Source: Peptococcaceae bacterium 1198_IL3148 (GTDB lineage Bacteria > Bacillota > Desulfotomaculia > Desulfotomaculales > Desulfohalotomaculaceae). From it: DNA of 64,000 nucleotides. The notes beneath the pieces are model-generated. The model worked only from the letters and a program-made list of their open reading frames with translations, did not search any database and was not told where the DNA came from. The translations under genes and the position numbers were made by a program. The stretch spans positions 1 through 64,000 of the forward strand of contig JBAIYS010000007.1 in NCBI GenBank assembly GCA_036763105.1, in the 5' to 3' direction. Position 1 is the first letter of the stretch. Every line of letters begins with the position of its first letter. This document shows, piece by piece, positions 18,320-28,529 of the stretch.

Positions 18320-18944
18320 GATTAAAATATGTGGTTTAATGCGGGAACAGGACATAGACACAGTAAATAAAGCCCTTCCGGATTACATTGGTTTTGTTTT
18401 TGCCCGGAGCAAAAGACAAATCGATGCTAACAAGGCAAAAACGCTGAAAACACGTTTGCACCCTTTTATAAAGGCAGTGGGGGTTTTTGTCAATGAAGAA
18501 ATCGATAATGTCGTTAAGCTTTGCAACTCCCAGGTGATTGATATAATTCAGCTCCACGGCGATGAAAGTGAGGATTATATAAGGAAACTAAAAAATTGTG
18601 TTTCAAATAAAATTATCAAGGCAATCAGAGTGAAGGGTTTGGAAGACATAAAAAGAGCGATGAAATTTTCCTGTGACTACTTGCTATTTGATGCCTACCA
18701 TGAAGGGATATATGGGGGCAGCGGTAACACCTTTGACTGGTCTATCATCTCTAATGATATAAACAAACCGTATTTTCTGGCGGGAGGTATTAATTCCGCC
18801 AATATAGTGCAGGCGATTGCACAACACAGCCCTTACTGCATTGATATAAGCAGCGGAGTAGAGACCCATGGGTATAAAGATCCACAGAAGATAATGGATA
18901 TTGTAGCGAGGGCAAAGCAAAATCATGTAATTGGAAAAGGATGA
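18312..18944 (+). CDS. trpF: Phosphoribosylanthranilate isomerase
   Basis: Performs the Amadori rearrangement of PRA to CdRP. It has the [14 protein letters not shown] start with the catalytic Cys, [19 protein letters not shown] and [17 protein letters not shown], including the catalytic Asp region [15 protein letters not shown]. The 210 residues are normal. Its start overlaps trpC and its stop lies 5 nt before trpB, so it is tightly inside the operon. Confidence 0.96.
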   Translation: MTKIKICGLMREQDIDTVNKALPDYIGFVFARSKRQIDANKAKTLKTRLHPFIKAVGVFVNEEIDNVVKLCNSQVIDIIQLHGDESEDYIRKLKNCVSNKIIKAIRVKGLEDIKRAMKFSCDYLLFDAYHEGIYGGSGNTFDWSIISNDINKPYFLAGGINSANIVQAIAQHSPYCIDISSGVETHGYKDPQKIMDIVARAKQNHVIGKG

Positions 18945-18949
18945 TGCAT

Positions 18950-20134
18950 ATGTCAAATGGAAGATTCGGAATCTATGGTGGCCAATATATTCCGGAGACA
19001 CTGATGAATGCTGTTATTGAGCTTGCAGAGGCATATGACCGTTTTAAAGATGATCCAGAATTCAAGACAAAGCTTGACTGTCTTCTGCAGAATTATGCCA
19101 GCAGGCCTTCCCTGTTATATTTTGCTGAAAAAATGACCAAAGACCTGGGCGGGGCCAAAATTTATCTCAAAAGGGAGGACCTTAACCACACGGGTTCCCA
19201 TAAGATCAACAATGTGTTGGGGCAGGTGCTCTTGGCAAAATCTATGGGCAAAACCCGTGTGATTGCTGAGACGGGAGCTGGACAGCATGGTGTTGCTACA
19301 GCAACCGCTGCTTCGCTTATGGGTATGGAATGTGAAATATTCATGGGCAAGGAGGACACCGACCGTCAGGCACTTAATGTTTACCGTATGAAGTTACTGG
19401 GTGCAAAAGTGCATGTGGTGACGAGCGGTACCCAAAGGCTGAAGGATGCGGTGAATGAAACCCTACGGGAGTGGAGCAGGCGTGTTGATGATACTCATTA
19501 TGTACTGGGTTCTGTAATGGGGCCTCATCCCTTCCCTACCATTGTTCGCGATTTTCAAAGCGTTATTGGGCGGGAAGTGAAAAAACAAATATTAGAAATA
19601 GAAGGCAGGCTACCCGATGTATTGGTGGCATGTGTTGGCGGAGGAAGCAATGCCATAGGCCTTTTTTATGATTTTATTGACGAGCCAAATGTCCGCCTTA
19701 TTGGCTGCGAGGCTGCCGGTCATGGCATTCATACCCAAAAGACGGCTGCCACAATGACAATTGGAAGGGTAGGTATTTTCCATGGCATGAAGTCATATTT
19801 TTGCCAGGATGAGTACGGGCAGATTGCTCCAGTCTATTCCATTTCAGCCGGCCTTGATTATCCGGGGGTAGGCCCCGAACATGCTTACCTACATGACATT
19901 GGTAGGGCAAAGTATGTACCGGTTTCTGACGATGAAGCTATAGAAGCCTTTGAATACTTGGCCGGTGTAGAAGGAATTATTCCAGCAATTGAAAGCGCCC
20001 ATGCGGTTGCTTACGCTAAAAAACTGGCACCTGCAATGAGACCGGAGCAAATTATAGTGGTTGGCCTTTCGGGCAGAGGGGATAAAGATGTTGCCTCAAT
20101 AGCACGCTACAGGGGGGTGCAGATCTATGAATAG
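18950..20134 (+). CDS. trpB: Tryptophan synthase beta chain
   Basis: A PLP enzyme condensing indole with serine. It carries the PLP-lysine motif [29 protein letters not shown] and the phosphate loop GGGSNAIG, which identify the classical TrpB1 type that pairs with TrpA. The ATG at 18950 is preferred over two ATGs just upstream because AAAAGG lies 9 nt before it, and [11 protein letters not shown] is the family start. It overlaps trpA by 8 nt, as expected for the alpha-beta complex. Confidence 0.97.
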   Translation: MSNGRFGIYGGQYIPETLMNAVIELAEAYDRFKDDPEFKTKLDCLLQNYASRPSLLYFAEKMTKDLGGAKIYLKREDLNHTGSHKINNVLGQVLLAKSMGKTRVIAETGAGQHGVATATAASLMGMECEIFMGKEDTDRQALNVYRMKLLGAKVHVVTSGTQRLKDAVNETLREWSRRVDDTHYVLGSVMGPHPFPTIVRDFQSVIGREVKKQILEIEGRLPDVLVACVGGGSNAIGLFYDFIDEPNVRLIGCEAAGHGIHTQKTAATMTIGRVGIFHGMKSYFCQDEYGQIAPVYSISAGLDYPGVGPEHAYLHDIGRAKYVPVSDDEAIEAFEYLAGVEGIIPAIESAHAVAYAKKLAPAMRPEQIIVVGLSGRGDKDVASIARYRGVQIYE

Positions 20135-20906
20135 GCTCCAACAGGTATTTGCCAATGGAAAAGCCTTTATTCCGTTTATAACTGCAGGTGATCCTTCGTT
20201 AGAAATAACTGAGCAATTGGTGCTTGGTATGGCAGAGGCCGGTGCTGACTTAATTGAGTTGGGTATACCATTTTCTGATCCGGTTGCCGAAGGACAGGTG
20301 ATTCAGCATGCTAATATCCGTGCTTTAACTGCTGGCGTATCGGTGGACAAAATATTTGACATGCTCAAGCAAATTCGCAAGACATGTAATGTACCGATAG
20401 CTTTTATGACCTACACCAATCCGGTATTCGCATATGGTGCCGACAGGTTTTTGCAATATTGCCAGGCTACTGGTGTTGATGCGCTGATCGTTCCTGACCT
20501 GCCCTTTGAAGAAAAAGGGGAACTGATGCCATTCTGTTTGCAATATGGAGTTAGCTTAATTTCATTGATTGCGCCTAGCTCCAACAACCGTATCCGCATG
20601 ATTGCTAAGGAAGCACAGGGGTTTGTTTATTGTGTATCCTCCATGGGGGTAACCGGTGTGCGACAGGACATCGGCAATGATGCACGGCAAATGGTAAAGC
20701 TCGTAAAGGAAGTTAATGATATTCCATGCGCAGTAGGTTTTGGCATTTCAACTGCGGAACAGGCAGCGACAATGGCTGAGTTTTCCGATGGCGTAATTGT
20801 GGGAAGCGCCATTGTGAAAATTGTGGAGCAATATGGCGCCCGATCTGTACCCCATGTTGTAGAATATGTACGCATAATGAAAAAGGCAGTCCGTAAAGGA
20901 CTTTAA
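20127..20906 (+). CDS. trpA: Tryptophan synthase alpha chain
   Basis: Cleaves indole-3-glycerol phosphate to indole, which channels to TrpB. The catalytic Glu is in [11 protein letters not shown] (about residue 48). The position that is Asp60 in E. coli (ADG) is Glu here (PVAEGQVIQ), a conservative change I believe also occurs in other clostridial TrpA proteins. [14 protein letters not shown] and [11 protein letters not shown] complete the phosphate site. It is the last gene of the operon. Only a weak AT-rich hairpin near 20955-20975 is seen downstream. Confidence 0.96.
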   Translation: MNRLQQVFANGKAFIPFITAGDPSLEITEQLVLGMAEAGADLIELGIPFSDPVAEGQVIQHANIRALTAGVSVDKIFDMLKQIRKTCNVPIAFMTYTNPVFAYGADRFLQYCQATGVDALIVPDLPFEEKGELMPFCLQYGVSLISLIAPSSNNRIRMIAKEAQGFVYCVSSMGVTGVRQDIGNDARQMVKLVKEVNDIPCAVGFGISTAEQAATMAEFSDGVIVGSAIVKIVEQYGARSVPHVVEYVRIMKKAVRKGL

Positions 20907-21045
20907 CATCACAGAATAGCAGTGGCCCAGGCGCATTGGTTAAAAATTATGTTTAGTTTTTGTTGAATAAAAACTGTTGCTTAACCCACTATTTTTGTGT
21001 TACAAATGAATCAATTACTCTATGCCGGGGGGAATATCTTATATA

Positions 21046-21477
21046 ATGAATGACGAAAAGGCGAGAATACTTACTCTGGTAGAAACAGGGAAAGTCACTG
21101 CTGCCGAAGGATTAGAATTAATTAAGGCCTTTGAAGCAGAAACAACTAATAATGATGAAAACAGTCAAGTGTTAATGTCCCGCAATGTAGCTAAAACATT
21201 ACATGTGCGGGTTGAAGGGGATAAAGTTAAAAAGGCAAATATCAGCTTTCCATTAAACCTAATCAAAGCGGCGTCTAAATTTATGGGCATTGGCATGAAC
21301 TTCATCCCCAAAGAAATCCGCATGGAATTAGAAAGCAAAGGTATTGACCTAAGCCAGCTGGACTTTGAAGAGCTAATTAAATTAATAGACCAAGGCTTAA
21401 TCGTGGATAAACTGGTGGATATTGATGTGAACGATCCGGAAAAGGGGTTAATTAAAATAAAAGTATATGTGGAATAA
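21046..21477 (+). CDS. SHOCT-like domain protein
   Basis: 143 residues. The N-terminus DEKARILTLVETGKVTAAEGLELI (residues about 3-26) is the short helical hairpin found at the start of YvlB/LiaX-like and other envelope-stress proteins. The remainder is a basic-to-acidic region with alternating hydrophobics and no membrane segment. The function is unknown. The ATG at 21046 gives the usual MNDEKARIL start, 12 nt after GGGGGGA; an upstream ATG overlaps that site. A strong terminator follows. Confidence 0.7.
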   Translation: MNDEKARILTLVETGKVTAAEGLELIKAFEAETTNNDENSQVLMSRNVAKTLHVRVEGDKVKKANISFPLNLIKAASKFMGIGMNFIPKEIRMELESKGIDLSQLDFEELIKLIDQGLIVDKLVDIDVNDPEKGLIKIKVYVE

Positions 21478-21491
21478 GTGTTTTGTTATTA

Positions 21492-21526
21492 TAAAATTAG
21501 AGTGCCGATGGCACTCTAATTTTATT
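21492..21526 (+). terminator. Strong 15-bp terminator hairpin
   Basis: A perfect stem at 21492-21506 and 21510-21524 with a GAT loop; the right arm ends in TTTTA. It separates the SHOCT-like gene from thpR. Confidence 0.85.
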
Positions 21527-21540
21527 TGGAGGGAAGGAGA

Positions 21541-22107
21541 ATGACCATGACCAATCAACGGAGACTTTTTATAGCAGTTAATCTGCCCACTGACGTAAAA
21601 GGACAGTTACACCAACTACAACGTCAGCTTTATGTACTGGGTGGTGGTATTAAATGGGTGGAACCCTATAACTTTCATATTACTATTAAGTTTTTAGGAG
21701 AAACTGATCAACAACAATTATCGGTGCTGGAGGGGGCGCTGGCCCAATCAGTAATTGGCATTAATCCCTTTGGGCTGCACCTCAACAAATTGGGGACTTT
21801 TCCCCAAAGGGGAACACCGCGGGTGGTATGGGTTGGTCTGGGGGGAGATATAAACTGCTTAAAGACATTACAGCAGCAGGTAGAACATCGGTTGGCAGCG
21901 GTTGGCTTTGCCCCGGAAAAACGCAAGTTTTCTCCCCATCTTACATTGGGAAGGGTGAAAACAAATGTTGATGGGTTGCTAACGGCAATTACCACCATTA
22001 AGGCATTGGATGTCAATTTTGCGGTAAACTCGGTGGAACTAATGCAGAGTGTATTGACAGGGAAAGGTCCGGTATATAGTCGACTGGCAAGTTATGGTTT
22101 GGGGTAG
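21541..22107 (+). CDS. thpR: RNA 2',3'-cyclic phosphodiesterase (LigT/ThpR family)
   Basis: A 2H phosphoesterase that opens 2',3'-cyclic phosphates on RNA ends. Both HxTx motifs are visible: FHITIKFLGE (about residue 45) and FSPHLTLGR (about residue 130). The length of 188 is normal. The start region has GGAGGGAAGGAG with two candidate ATGs (21541 and 21547), either spaced acceptably. The physiological role in bacteria is unclear. Confidence 0.9.
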   Translation: MTMTNQRRLFIAVNLPTDVKGQLHQLQRQLYVLGGGIKWVEPYNFHITIKFLGETDQQQLSVLEGALAQSVIGINPFGLHLNKLGTFPQRGTPRVVWVGLGGDINCLKTLQQQVEHRLAAVGFAPEKRKFSPHLTLGRVKTNVDGLLTAITTIKALDVNFAVNSVELMQSVLTGKGPVYSRLASYGLG

Positions 22108-22234
22108 CAGGTATTAAAAAGATTATGTGGAAATAGAATTAAGTAATTATCGCTGGAATAAAGTTAATTTAAACCTCTTAAAAAACGACTGTAAGTACTT
22201 AAGTGGTTAACTAGCTAAGGAAGGTGATTTTATC

Positions 22235-22849
22235 ATGTTGATAATCGCATTAAACGGCAGTCCCCATACAGATGGCAACACTGCTTTCTTATTGCGGGAA
22301 GCATTGACAACAATAGAACAAGAAGATGGTGTAGAAACAAAATTTTTTCAAGTGTCAGAGGCCATCGCCCAGGCAAAACATCCCTTTTGTACCTGCTGTT
22401 CCACCCCCTGCAGTGGTGCATGTTTTAAGGGGACAATGCTAGAGGAAATGTATCAAGACCTGCGTAAAGCCGATGCTTTAATATTGGGTAGTCCGGTGTA
22501 TTTTGGTACAGTGACTGGGCAAATGAAGGGATTTTGGGATAAAACTAGGCAATTGCGTAAAGAAAAGGCACTGGTGGACGTTGTAGGGGCAGCCATCACT
22601 AATGGTGGTTCCTATTATGGTGGTCAAGAAAGCACTGCCCGGGCATTGCAGGAAATTATGCTGACCCAAGGCATGACGGTGGTGGGAGATGGTTTTTATG
22701 GTGACGATGCCGGTCACCAAGCAGTCTGTGCCCAAAGGCCAACAGCAGAGGATCGGGTGGCTATAAAAAGGTGTAAAGTTTTGGCTAAAAGAGTGGTGGC
22801 GTTGGCCAGAGCAACGGCAGAAATGAGACGTATGCAACGGGAAGAATAA
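22235..22849 (+). CDS. NADPH-dependent FMN reductase/flavodoxin-family protein
   Basis: 204 residues with the flavodoxin-like FMN phosphate loop LNGSPHTDGNTAFLL (residues 6-20), the LGSPVYFGTVTGQMKGFWD segment and AITNGGSYYGGQE. A cysteine cluster, CTCCSTPCSGACFKG (about residues 52-66), resembles the compact Cys motif of iron-sulfur flavoproteins (Isf), so a [4Fe-4S] cluster is possible. It probably serves as a small redox protein in anaerobic electron transfer. The AAGGTGAT site is close to the ATG. Confidence 0.8.
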   Translation: MLIIALNGSPHTDGNTAFLLREALTTIEQEDGVETKFFQVSEAIAQAKHPFCTCCSTPCSGACFKGTMLEEMYQDLRKADALILGSPVYFGTVTGQMKGFWDKTRQLRKEKALVDVVGAAITNGGSYYGGQESTARALQEIMLTQGMTVVGDGFYGDDAGHQAVCAQRPTAEDRVAIKRCKVLAKRVVALARATAEMRRMQREE

Positions 22850-22888
22850 AGGGCAATAGCAAAGAATCTGAACGGGAGTGATGTTGTT

Positions 22889-23908
22889 TTGGAAAGTCGT
22901 TGTATTACCGAAGAACTGGAAGAGACGTGGTTGTCACCCTTTGCGGTTACCAGTAAAGCTAGCCGGGGCAGGGTGCATCCAGAAGAACAATGTCCGGTGC
23001 GAACTGTTTTTCAACAGGACCGAGATCGCATTATTCATTCCAAAAGTTTTCGCCGTTTAAAACATAAGACCCAAGTTTTTATTATTCCCGAGGGTGATCA
23101 TTATCGCACCAGACTGACTCACACTTTAGAAGTTGCCCAAATCGCCCGCACCATTGCTCGAGCGTTGCGTTTAAATGAAGATTTAACTGAAGCCATTGCC
23201 CTTGGCCACGATTTAGGCCATACGCCCTTTGGGCATGGAGGAGAAAGCGAATTGGATCGGATATACAGCAAAGGCTTTAAACATAACGAACACAGCTTGC
23301 GGGTGGTGGATAAACTTGAAGGCCCTGGGGGGTTAAACCTAACTTGGGAGGTGCGGGATGGCATTGTTAACCACACCGGTAATAATCGTCCTGCCACCCT
23401 TGAGGGCATGGTTGTTAAATTTGCCGATCGCATTGGGTATATAAACCATGACATAGATGATGCTATTCGGGGAGGGATTTTAAAACTGTCAGATTTACCT
23501 CGCCACAGCCAACTGATCTTGGGTGATAAACATAGTGATCGGATTAATACAATGGTGATAGATGTAATCAAAAATAGCACCGGTAAAAGTAGCATTCAAA
23601 TGAGTGACCAAGTAAGTCAGGCTATGAGCGAGCTGCGAAATTTCATGTTCGATCATGTGTATATTGGTTCAGCGGCCAAGCGGGAGGAAGATAAGGCCCG
23701 GTTGGTAATTCGTAACATTTATCAATACTTTTTAGAGCATCCGCAGCAGTTGCCACCGGAATATACTTGGAGCAATGAAATAGATTTGGAACGGGCGGTG
23801 GTGGATTACATTGCTGGGATGACCGACCGCTATGCTATCCGCGTATACCAAAAAATATTTTTACCCAGTCCTTGGGTGGATAAAATGGAAATGTTTTATA
23901 TGTTTTAA
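22889..23908 (+). CDS. dgt: Deoxyguanosinetriphosphate triphosphohydrolase-like HD protein
   Basis: A dGTPase type 2 protein that hydrolyses dNTPs to deoxynucleoside and tripolyphosphate. The HD-domain motifs are RTRLTHTLEVAQIARTI (His), ALGHDLGHTPFGHGGE (HD) and a late Asp in FADRIGYINHDIDDA. The TTG at 22889 is 10 nt after GGGAG and no other in-frame start has a site. It lies upstream of dnaG-rpoD, a common order in clostridia, which hints at a link with replication control. Confidence 0.9.
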   Translation: MESRCITEELEETWLSPFAVTSKASRGRVHPEEQCPVRTVFQQDRDRIIHSKSFRRLKHKTQVFIIPEGDHYRTRLTHTLEVAQIARTIARALRLNEDLTEAIALGHDLGHTPFGHGGESELDRIYSKGFKHNEHSLRVVDKLEGPGGLNLTWEVRDGIVNHTGNNRPATLEGMVVKFADRIGYINHDIDDAIRGGILKLSDLPRHSQLILGDKHSDRINTMVIDVIKNSTGKSSIQMSDQVSQAMSELRNFMFDHVYIGSAAKREEDKARLVIRNIYQYFLEHPQQLPPEYTWSNEIDLERAVVDYIAGMTDRYAIRVYQKIFLPSPWVDKMEMFYMF

Positions 23909-24124
23909 ATTATGGAAATACTATTGTTGTTCTATCTCTATTTGTCAATAAAAAAATGTCGAACTAGGGAAGGAAAAAGGCTAAGTGATAGCGAATTGTT
24001 GTTAAACTAAGATTTTAATAGAATTATATAATTGGCGAAACCACCCTTATAAAAAGCAGGAAAAAGCGATAAAAGAGCGAATTTGTACATTAAGGGTAAA
24101 CATTTTATTAGAGGGGTGGTGTTT

Positions 24125-25924
24125 ATGGGGTATATTCCAGAAGAAATTATTGAAGAAATTCTGCATAAAACAGATATCGTTCAAATAATTTCAGAATATG
24201 TATTATTAAAGAAACGTGGCAAAAATTATTTTGGCATATGCCCTTTTCACCAGGAGGATACGCCGTCCTTTAGTGTTACGCCAGACAAACAGATCTTTTA
24301 TTGTTTTGGTTGTAACGCCGGTGGTAATGTCTTAAAATTTCTCATGCTGAAAGAAGGGATCAGTTACCCAGAAGCCATTCGCATGGCAGGTGTAAAAGTG
24401 GGGGTGCACGTTCCCGACCATTACAATACTAATAATACCCGAGAAAGCCAAGAAAGGCAACGGTCTTATAAAATTATTGCCACGGCCAGCAAATTTTTTC
24501 AACAACATCTATTATATCATAAAGATACCGAAGCACGAAATTATTTGCAGAGCCGTAATATTTCCAGTGACATGATCGAAACCTTTCAAATTGGCTATGC
24601 CCCTAGCGGGTGGAATAATCTGCTTAACTTTCTCGCTGCTAAAGGGGCCAAAGTGGATGAATTATTTAAATTGGGCTTGATTGTAAAAAGTCAGCAGGGC
24701 ACCAATTATTATGATCGCTTTAGAAACCGAGTAATGTTACCCATTCACGATGCTGCTGGTAGAATAGTAGGTTTTGGCGGTCGGACAATAGATGGTGGTA
24801 ATCCTAAGTACCTTAATTCCCCAGAAACACCCTACTTTAACAAGCGGCACTTGCTCTATGGATTGCATTTGGCAAGGTCTGCCATTCGTGACTGTGGCTA
24901 TGCCGTTGTAATGGAAGGCTATTTAGATGTGGTGGCCGCGCACCAATATGGTATTAAAAATACAGTTGCCACCCTGGGTACAGCCTTAACTAGAGATCAG
25001 GTAAAGCTTTTAATGCGCTATACTGATGAAATTGTAATTTCTTATGATGCCGATGCTGCTGGGGTGCAGGCGGCTATTCGCGGGCTCGATATTATCCAAC
25101 AATTGGGGTGCCGAGTAAAGGTATTGCACATTCCGGAGGGGAAAGACCCTGACGATTTTATTAGGGCCCATGGTGTTGATGGCTGGCACAAATTAATTAA
25201 ATCCGCGTACAATTTAATAGATTTTAAATTGCATATCGCCTTTCGCAAGGGAATACCCACTTCTGTTCCAGAAAAAATATCGGTTTTGCAGGAAATTGTA
25301 CCCAACTTGTCGAACATTAAAAATTCTGTTGAGCAGGAAGAAAGCATTAAAAAAGTGGCGTCAGCTTTAAGTTTAAGTTGGGAATCTGTTATTAGTGAAT
25401 TAAAGCGATACCAAACAGATTTAGGAAAAAAATCCCCAAATGGGGATAAATTTGTTATCAAAACAGATAATAATATAAAAAGGAAAAGTAAGCTAACTGC
25501 CCGTGAACAGGCCGAATTTTTACTTCTTGGGATAATATTAACAGATTTTGAGCTTTTTTCAATAGTTAAACAAGAAATTAAGCTTGAGCATTTTGGCAGT
25601 GGCGAGAATCAAAAGATATACAGTTTGCTATTAAAGAGTACAGATGAGCAGAGAAGAGAACCGGCAATGTTAATGCAGCATCTAAATGAAAAGGAACAGA
25701 ATACATTAAGCCGATTGTTAAGTCAGCAAATACCCGGTGAAAATCCGGTTGATATATTGAATGATTGTATAAAAATTATTAAAGAACAAGCTGGCAAAAA
25801 ACATCAACAGCAGTTGTTGATGCGATTAAAAGAAGCTGAGAGGGCTGGGGATATGCAACAGGTCGCGGAATTATTACAACAGCTACAGCAGCTCAGTAAT
25901 ACTATGAATACAGATTTGCCCTAG
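24125..25924 (+). CDS. dnaG: DNA primase
   Basis: Makes RNA primers at the replication fork. The CHC2 zinc site is [20 protein letters not shown] (about residues 39-66). The TOPRIM catalytic core has [14 protein letters not shown] (Glu) and SYDADAAG (DxD-like), followed by a C-terminal helicase-binding helical domain. The ATG at 24125 is chosen because GAGGGGTGG precedes it and [12 protein letters not shown] is the family start. rpoD follows 14 nt downstream, as in the classical macromolecular synthesis operon; rpsU is not present. Confidence 0.97.
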   Translation: MGYIPEEIIEEILHKTDIVQIISEYVLLKKRGKNYFGICPFHQEDTPSFSVTPDKQIFYCFGCNAGGNVLKFLMLKEGISYPEAIRMAGVKVGVHVPDHYNTNNTRESQERQRSYKIIATASKFFQQHLLYHKDTEARNYLQSRNISSDMIETFQIGYAPSGWNNLLNFLAAKGAKVDELFKLGLIVKSQQGTNYYDRFRNRVMLPIHDAAGRIVGFGGRTIDGGNPKYLNSPETPYFNKRHLLYGLHLARSAIRDCGYAVVMEGYLDVVAAHQYGIKNTVATLGTALTRDQVKLLMRYTDEIVISYDADAAGVQAAIRGLDIIQQLGCRVKVLHIPEGKDPDDFIRAHGVDGWHKLIKSAYNLIDFKLHIAFRKGIPTSVPEKISVLQEIVPNLSNIKNSVEQEESIKKVASALSLSWESVISELKRYQTDLGKKSPNGDKFVIKTDNNIKRKSKLTAREQAEFLLLGIILTDFELFSIVKQEIKLEHFGSGENQKIYSLLLKSTDEQRREPAMLMQHLNEKEQNTLSRLLSQQIPGENPVDILNDCIKIIKEQAGKKHQQQLLMRLKEAERAGDMQQVAELLQQLQQLSNTMNTDLP

Positions 25925-25938
25925 AAGGGGGAAGAATT

Positions 25939-27045
25939 GTGAAACAAGATAAAAAACAAGAACAATTTATGAACTTATTGGAAAAAGGCAAAAAACAAGG
26001 ATCTCTAAATTATAAAGAAATAATGGATGCCTTACAGGGTGTTGATTTAACACCAGAACAAATAGATGATATATATGAAAAGCTAGCCTCTATGGGTATT
26101 GAGGTTATTCCAGAGTCAAATGAAATTGAAGCACTGGATTCTAATGACATAGGCGTTGAAGATGACAGTGCAGAAGATGTTGATGTAGAGGTAGACCTAA
26201 GTGTTCCTGAAGGTGTTGGTATAGATGACCCTGTTCGGATGTACTTAAAAGAGATTGGCAGAGTGCCGCTTTTAACACCGGAACAAGAGGTGGAATTAGC
26301 CTTAAGAATGGAACAGGGAGACGAAGAGGCTAAAAGACGTCTGGCAGAAGCAAACTTAAGGTTGGTGGTTAGTATTGCCAAACGTTATGTGGGTCGAGGC
26401 ATGCTTTTCCTAGATCTAATTCAAGAGGGTAACTTGGGATTAATTAAAGCGGTAGAGAAATTTGATTACCGCAAAGGATTTAAGTTTAGTACCTATGCCA
26501 CTTGGTGGATTAGGCAAGCAATTACCCGGGCGATAGCCGACCAAGCCAGAACCATTCGCATACCGGTGCACATGGTGGAAACCATAAATAAATTAATTCG
26601 TGTTTCTCGTCAGTTACTGCAAGAACTTGGCCGTGAACCACTGCCAGAAGAAATTGCTAAAGAAATGAACATTACCGAGGAAAAGGTACGGGAAATAATG
26701 AAGATTGCCCAAGAGCCGGTTTCGTTGGAGACGCCCATCGGTGAAGAAGAAGATTCCCACTTGGGGGACTTTATTGAAGACCATGATGCTAAAGCTCCGG
26801 CAGAAGAAGCTTCATATACGCTGCTGAGGGAGCAATTGGATGGAGTATTACACACTTTAACTGACCGGGAACAACGGGTATTGCGGTTAAGATTTGGCTT
26901 GGATGATGGCCGGGCCCGCACGCTGGAAGAAGTTGGCCAGCAGTTTGGTGTTACTAGAGAACGGATTCGCCAAATCGAAGCTAAAACACTGCGTAAGCTA
27001 CGTCATCCCAGTCGTAGTAAGAAACTAAAAGATTATTTGGATTAA
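25939..27045 (+). CDS. rpoD: RNA polymerase primary sigma factor
   Basis: Housekeeping sigma-A/sigma-70, 368 residues. It has an acidic region 1.1 (about 1-90), region 1.2 [11 protein letters not shown], region 2 [34 protein letters not shown] and [13 protein letters not shown], region 3, and region 4 [22 protein letters not shown]. The GTG start follows a GGGGGAAG site 14 nt after dnaG. Its expected -35/-10 elements (TTGACA/TATAAT) are indeed found before the trp, tRNA and rnpB genes here. Confidence 0.98.
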   Translation: MKQDKKQEQFMNLLEKGKKQGSLNYKEIMDALQGVDLTPEQIDDIYEKLASMGIEVIPESNEIEALDSNDIGVEDDSAEDVDVEVDLSVPEGVGIDDPVRMYLKEIGRVPLLTPEQEVELALRMEQGDEEAKRRLAEANLRLVVSIAKRYVGRGMLFLDLIQEGNLGLIKAVEKFDYRKGFKFSTYATWWIRQAITRAIADQARTIRIPVHMVETINKLIRVSRQLLQELGREPLPEEIAKEMNITEEKVREIMKIAQEPVSLETPIGEEEDSHLGDFIEDHDAKAPAEEASYTLLREQLDGVLHTLTDREQRVLRLRFGLDDGRARTLEEVGQQFGVTRERIRQIEAKTLRKLRHPSRSKKLKDYLD

Positions 27046-27065
27046 AAGAAATCAAGAAAAAGGTA

Positions 27066-27094
27066 TTGACCTAGAATTTAATAATATGTATAAT
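27066..27094 (+). promoter_or_regulatory. Sigma-A promoter of the tRNA cluster
   Basis: TTGACC, a 17-nt spacer and TATAAT lie just upstream of tRNA-Asn. Confidence 0.8.
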
Positions 27095-27112
27095 ATGTTT
27101 TGTTGATAGCGC

Positions 27113-27187
27113 TCCTCGATAGCTCAACGGTAGAGCAACCGGCTGTTAACCGGTAGGTTGTAGGTTCGAATCCTACTCGAGGAGCCA
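27113..27187 (+). tRNA. tRNA-Asn (GTT)
   Basis: A full cloverleaf with encoded CCA. Acceptor TCCTCGA/TCGAGGA, anticodon loop CTGTTAA. Confidence 0.95.
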
Positions 27188-27204
27188 ACTTAATCTCTAA
27201 ATAT

Positions 27205-27280
27205 GGGCCCATAGCTCAACGGTTAGAGCGCCCGGCTCATAACCGGTCGGTTCTAGGTTCGAATCCTAGTGGGCCCACCA
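27205..27280 (+). tRNA. tRNA-Met (CAT)
   Basis: Acceptor GGGCCCA/TGGGCCC, anticodon loop CTCATAA, CCA encoded. It is elongator-type by its paired first base pair. A CAT anticodon could also be a lysidine-modified tRNA-Ile2; sequence alone does not settle this. Confidence 0.85.
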
Positions 27281-27299
27281 ATTCAAAATTGCTTTTCTT

Positions 27300-27375
27300 G
27301 GCCCCTTGGTCAAGCGGTCTAAGACACCGCCCTTTCACGGCGGTAACACGGGTTCGAATCCCGTAGGGGTCACCA
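27300..27375 (+). tRNA. tRNA-Glu (TTC)
   Basis: Acceptor GGCCCCT/AGGGGTC, anticodon loop CTTTCAC, CCA encoded. Confidence 0.95.
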
Positions 27376-27376
27376 T

Positions 27377-27452
<76 letters not shown>

Positions 27453-27456
27453 AGCA

Positions 27457-27489
27457 AAAACACCTGGTATTTATGCCAGGTGTTTTTTA
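27457..27489 (+). terminator. Terminator of the tRNA cluster
   Basis: AACACCTGG / CCAGGTGTT stem followed by a T-run, 4 nt after tRNA-Val. Confidence 0.9.
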
Positions 27490-27630
27490 GTATACGAAAA
27501 AGGCAATTATGAATTTTGCATGAGTATTTGATGGGGTTTGATTTATCAAACCCACAGAACGTAGCATTTGTTGATAGATAATTTTTGTATTAAGGGGACG
27601 GTTCCCTTGACAAGGGCAAAGGAGTTTATC

Positions 27631-28107
27631 ATGTTTTACAAACAAATCGATACTAATCAACAGTTAAATAGCGATCACGCTTGTTTTGATAATGAAATTG
27701 CTTTGCTTAAGGATAACATATTAAAAAATTACGGCATAGATATGAAAGTTAATATTAGATACAGCCGGAAATTTACCATGGTCACCATGTTGGACAAAGA
27801 GCAACCCCTTCCCGGAGACTGGCAAACAGAGTTCCAATTTCGTACCTGTGGTGTTAATAACAACGGAATATTTCTCAAATTTATTAGACTGCCCAAAGCT
27901 AAACAGCGCCTTGGTTTGGGTTCCTACTGTGTGCATTGGCTAGAGGACTGGGCCCAACGGTTTGGTTATAAATATATTGTTTTTAGCTCCAAAGGCACTG
28001 CCCAAGGTTTTTGGTATAAGATGGGTTACCATTGCAGTGAAGACCCGGATTTTATTAACGAACTTAATCCCGCTGTGCTTAAGAGGCAAAAAACCTCTAG
28101 AATTTAG
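27631..28107 (+). CDS. GNAT-like acetyltransferase family protein
   Basis: 158 residues. The second half, with LKFIRLPKAKQRLGLGSYCVHWLEDWAQRFG and the late GFWYKMGY, resembles the acetyl-CoA-binding beta-alpha unit and C-terminal strand of GNAT enzymes, although the usual R/QxxGxG/A is replaced by KQRLGLGS. The substrate is unknown. The ATG at 27631 follows AAAGGAG by 7 nt; the longer upstream frame has no site. A bidirectional terminator begins at its stop codon. Confidence 0.6.
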   Translation: MFYKQIDTNQQLNSDHACFDNEIALLKDNILKNYGIDMKVNIRYSRKFTMVTMLDKEQPLPGDWQTEFQFRTCGVNNNGIFLKFIRLPKAKQRLGLGSYCVHWLEDWAQRFGYKYIVFSSKGTAQGFWYKMGYHCSEDPDFINELNPAVLKRQKTSRI

Positions 28108-28140
28108 TGACGTAACGTCGCTCAATTCTAGAAGTTTTTT
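28088..28140. terminator. Bidirectional terminator between convergent genes
   Basis: A long near-perfect inverted repeat (CTAGAATT..GACGTAACGTC..AATTCTAG) flanked by A-run and T-run, serving the GNAT-like gene and the glycine-rich gene. Confidence 0.8.
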
Positions 28141-28146
28141 ATGCCT

Positions 28147-28395
28147 TTATTTTCTTTGGTTGTACCAGCCGCCGAAACCGGGGCCAAAGCCTCCGCCCCA
28201 GCCACCACCGAAACCGCTTCTGTAGCAAGGACCTTCACAAATCCAAGGACCAAATGGGTTACCGAACAGCGGACGGCAGGGACCGTTACAAATAAAAGTT
28301 CTAAAACCATAGCCTGGGAAACCGCCGTAGCCACCGCCAAAACCGGGGCCAAAGCCAGGCCCGTAACCCTGTCTGGTTTGCTCACGAGTTCTCAA
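28147..28395 (-). CDS. Small glycine-rich protein
   Basis: 82 residues, with about a third glycine plus many Pro, Phe and Tyr (GPGFGPGFGGGYGGFPGYG). Two internal repeats each contain a Cys: FICNGPCRPLFGNPFG and WICEGPCYRSGFGG. There is no membrane segment. Such composition is common in spore coat or exosporium proteins, but that is an inference. The TTG start at 28395 is set by a strong AAGGAGGG site 7 nt upstream. Confidence 0.65.
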   Translation of the reverse strand: MRTREQTRQGYGPGFGPGFGGGYGGFPGYGFRTFICNGPCRPLFGNPFGPWICEGPCYRSGFGGGWGGGFGPGFGGWYNQRK

Positions 28396-28529
28396 AATAA
28401 TCCCTCCTTTTGTAGTTGTAATAAAATATGATAAAATGTACTACAATGTTACATATATTTCCTAAATTATTTATTAAATGCAACCCAGCAAAAAAGGGAT
28501 ATATCAACTATCTGGAGAATGATTGAATT

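Noticed and set aside
28141-28431. Plus-strand frame opposite the glycine-rich gene
   Set aside because: Its Pro/Ala/Thr-rich translation is the mirror of Gly-rich codons on the other strand, and it has no ribosome site, whereas the minus strand has a strong one.
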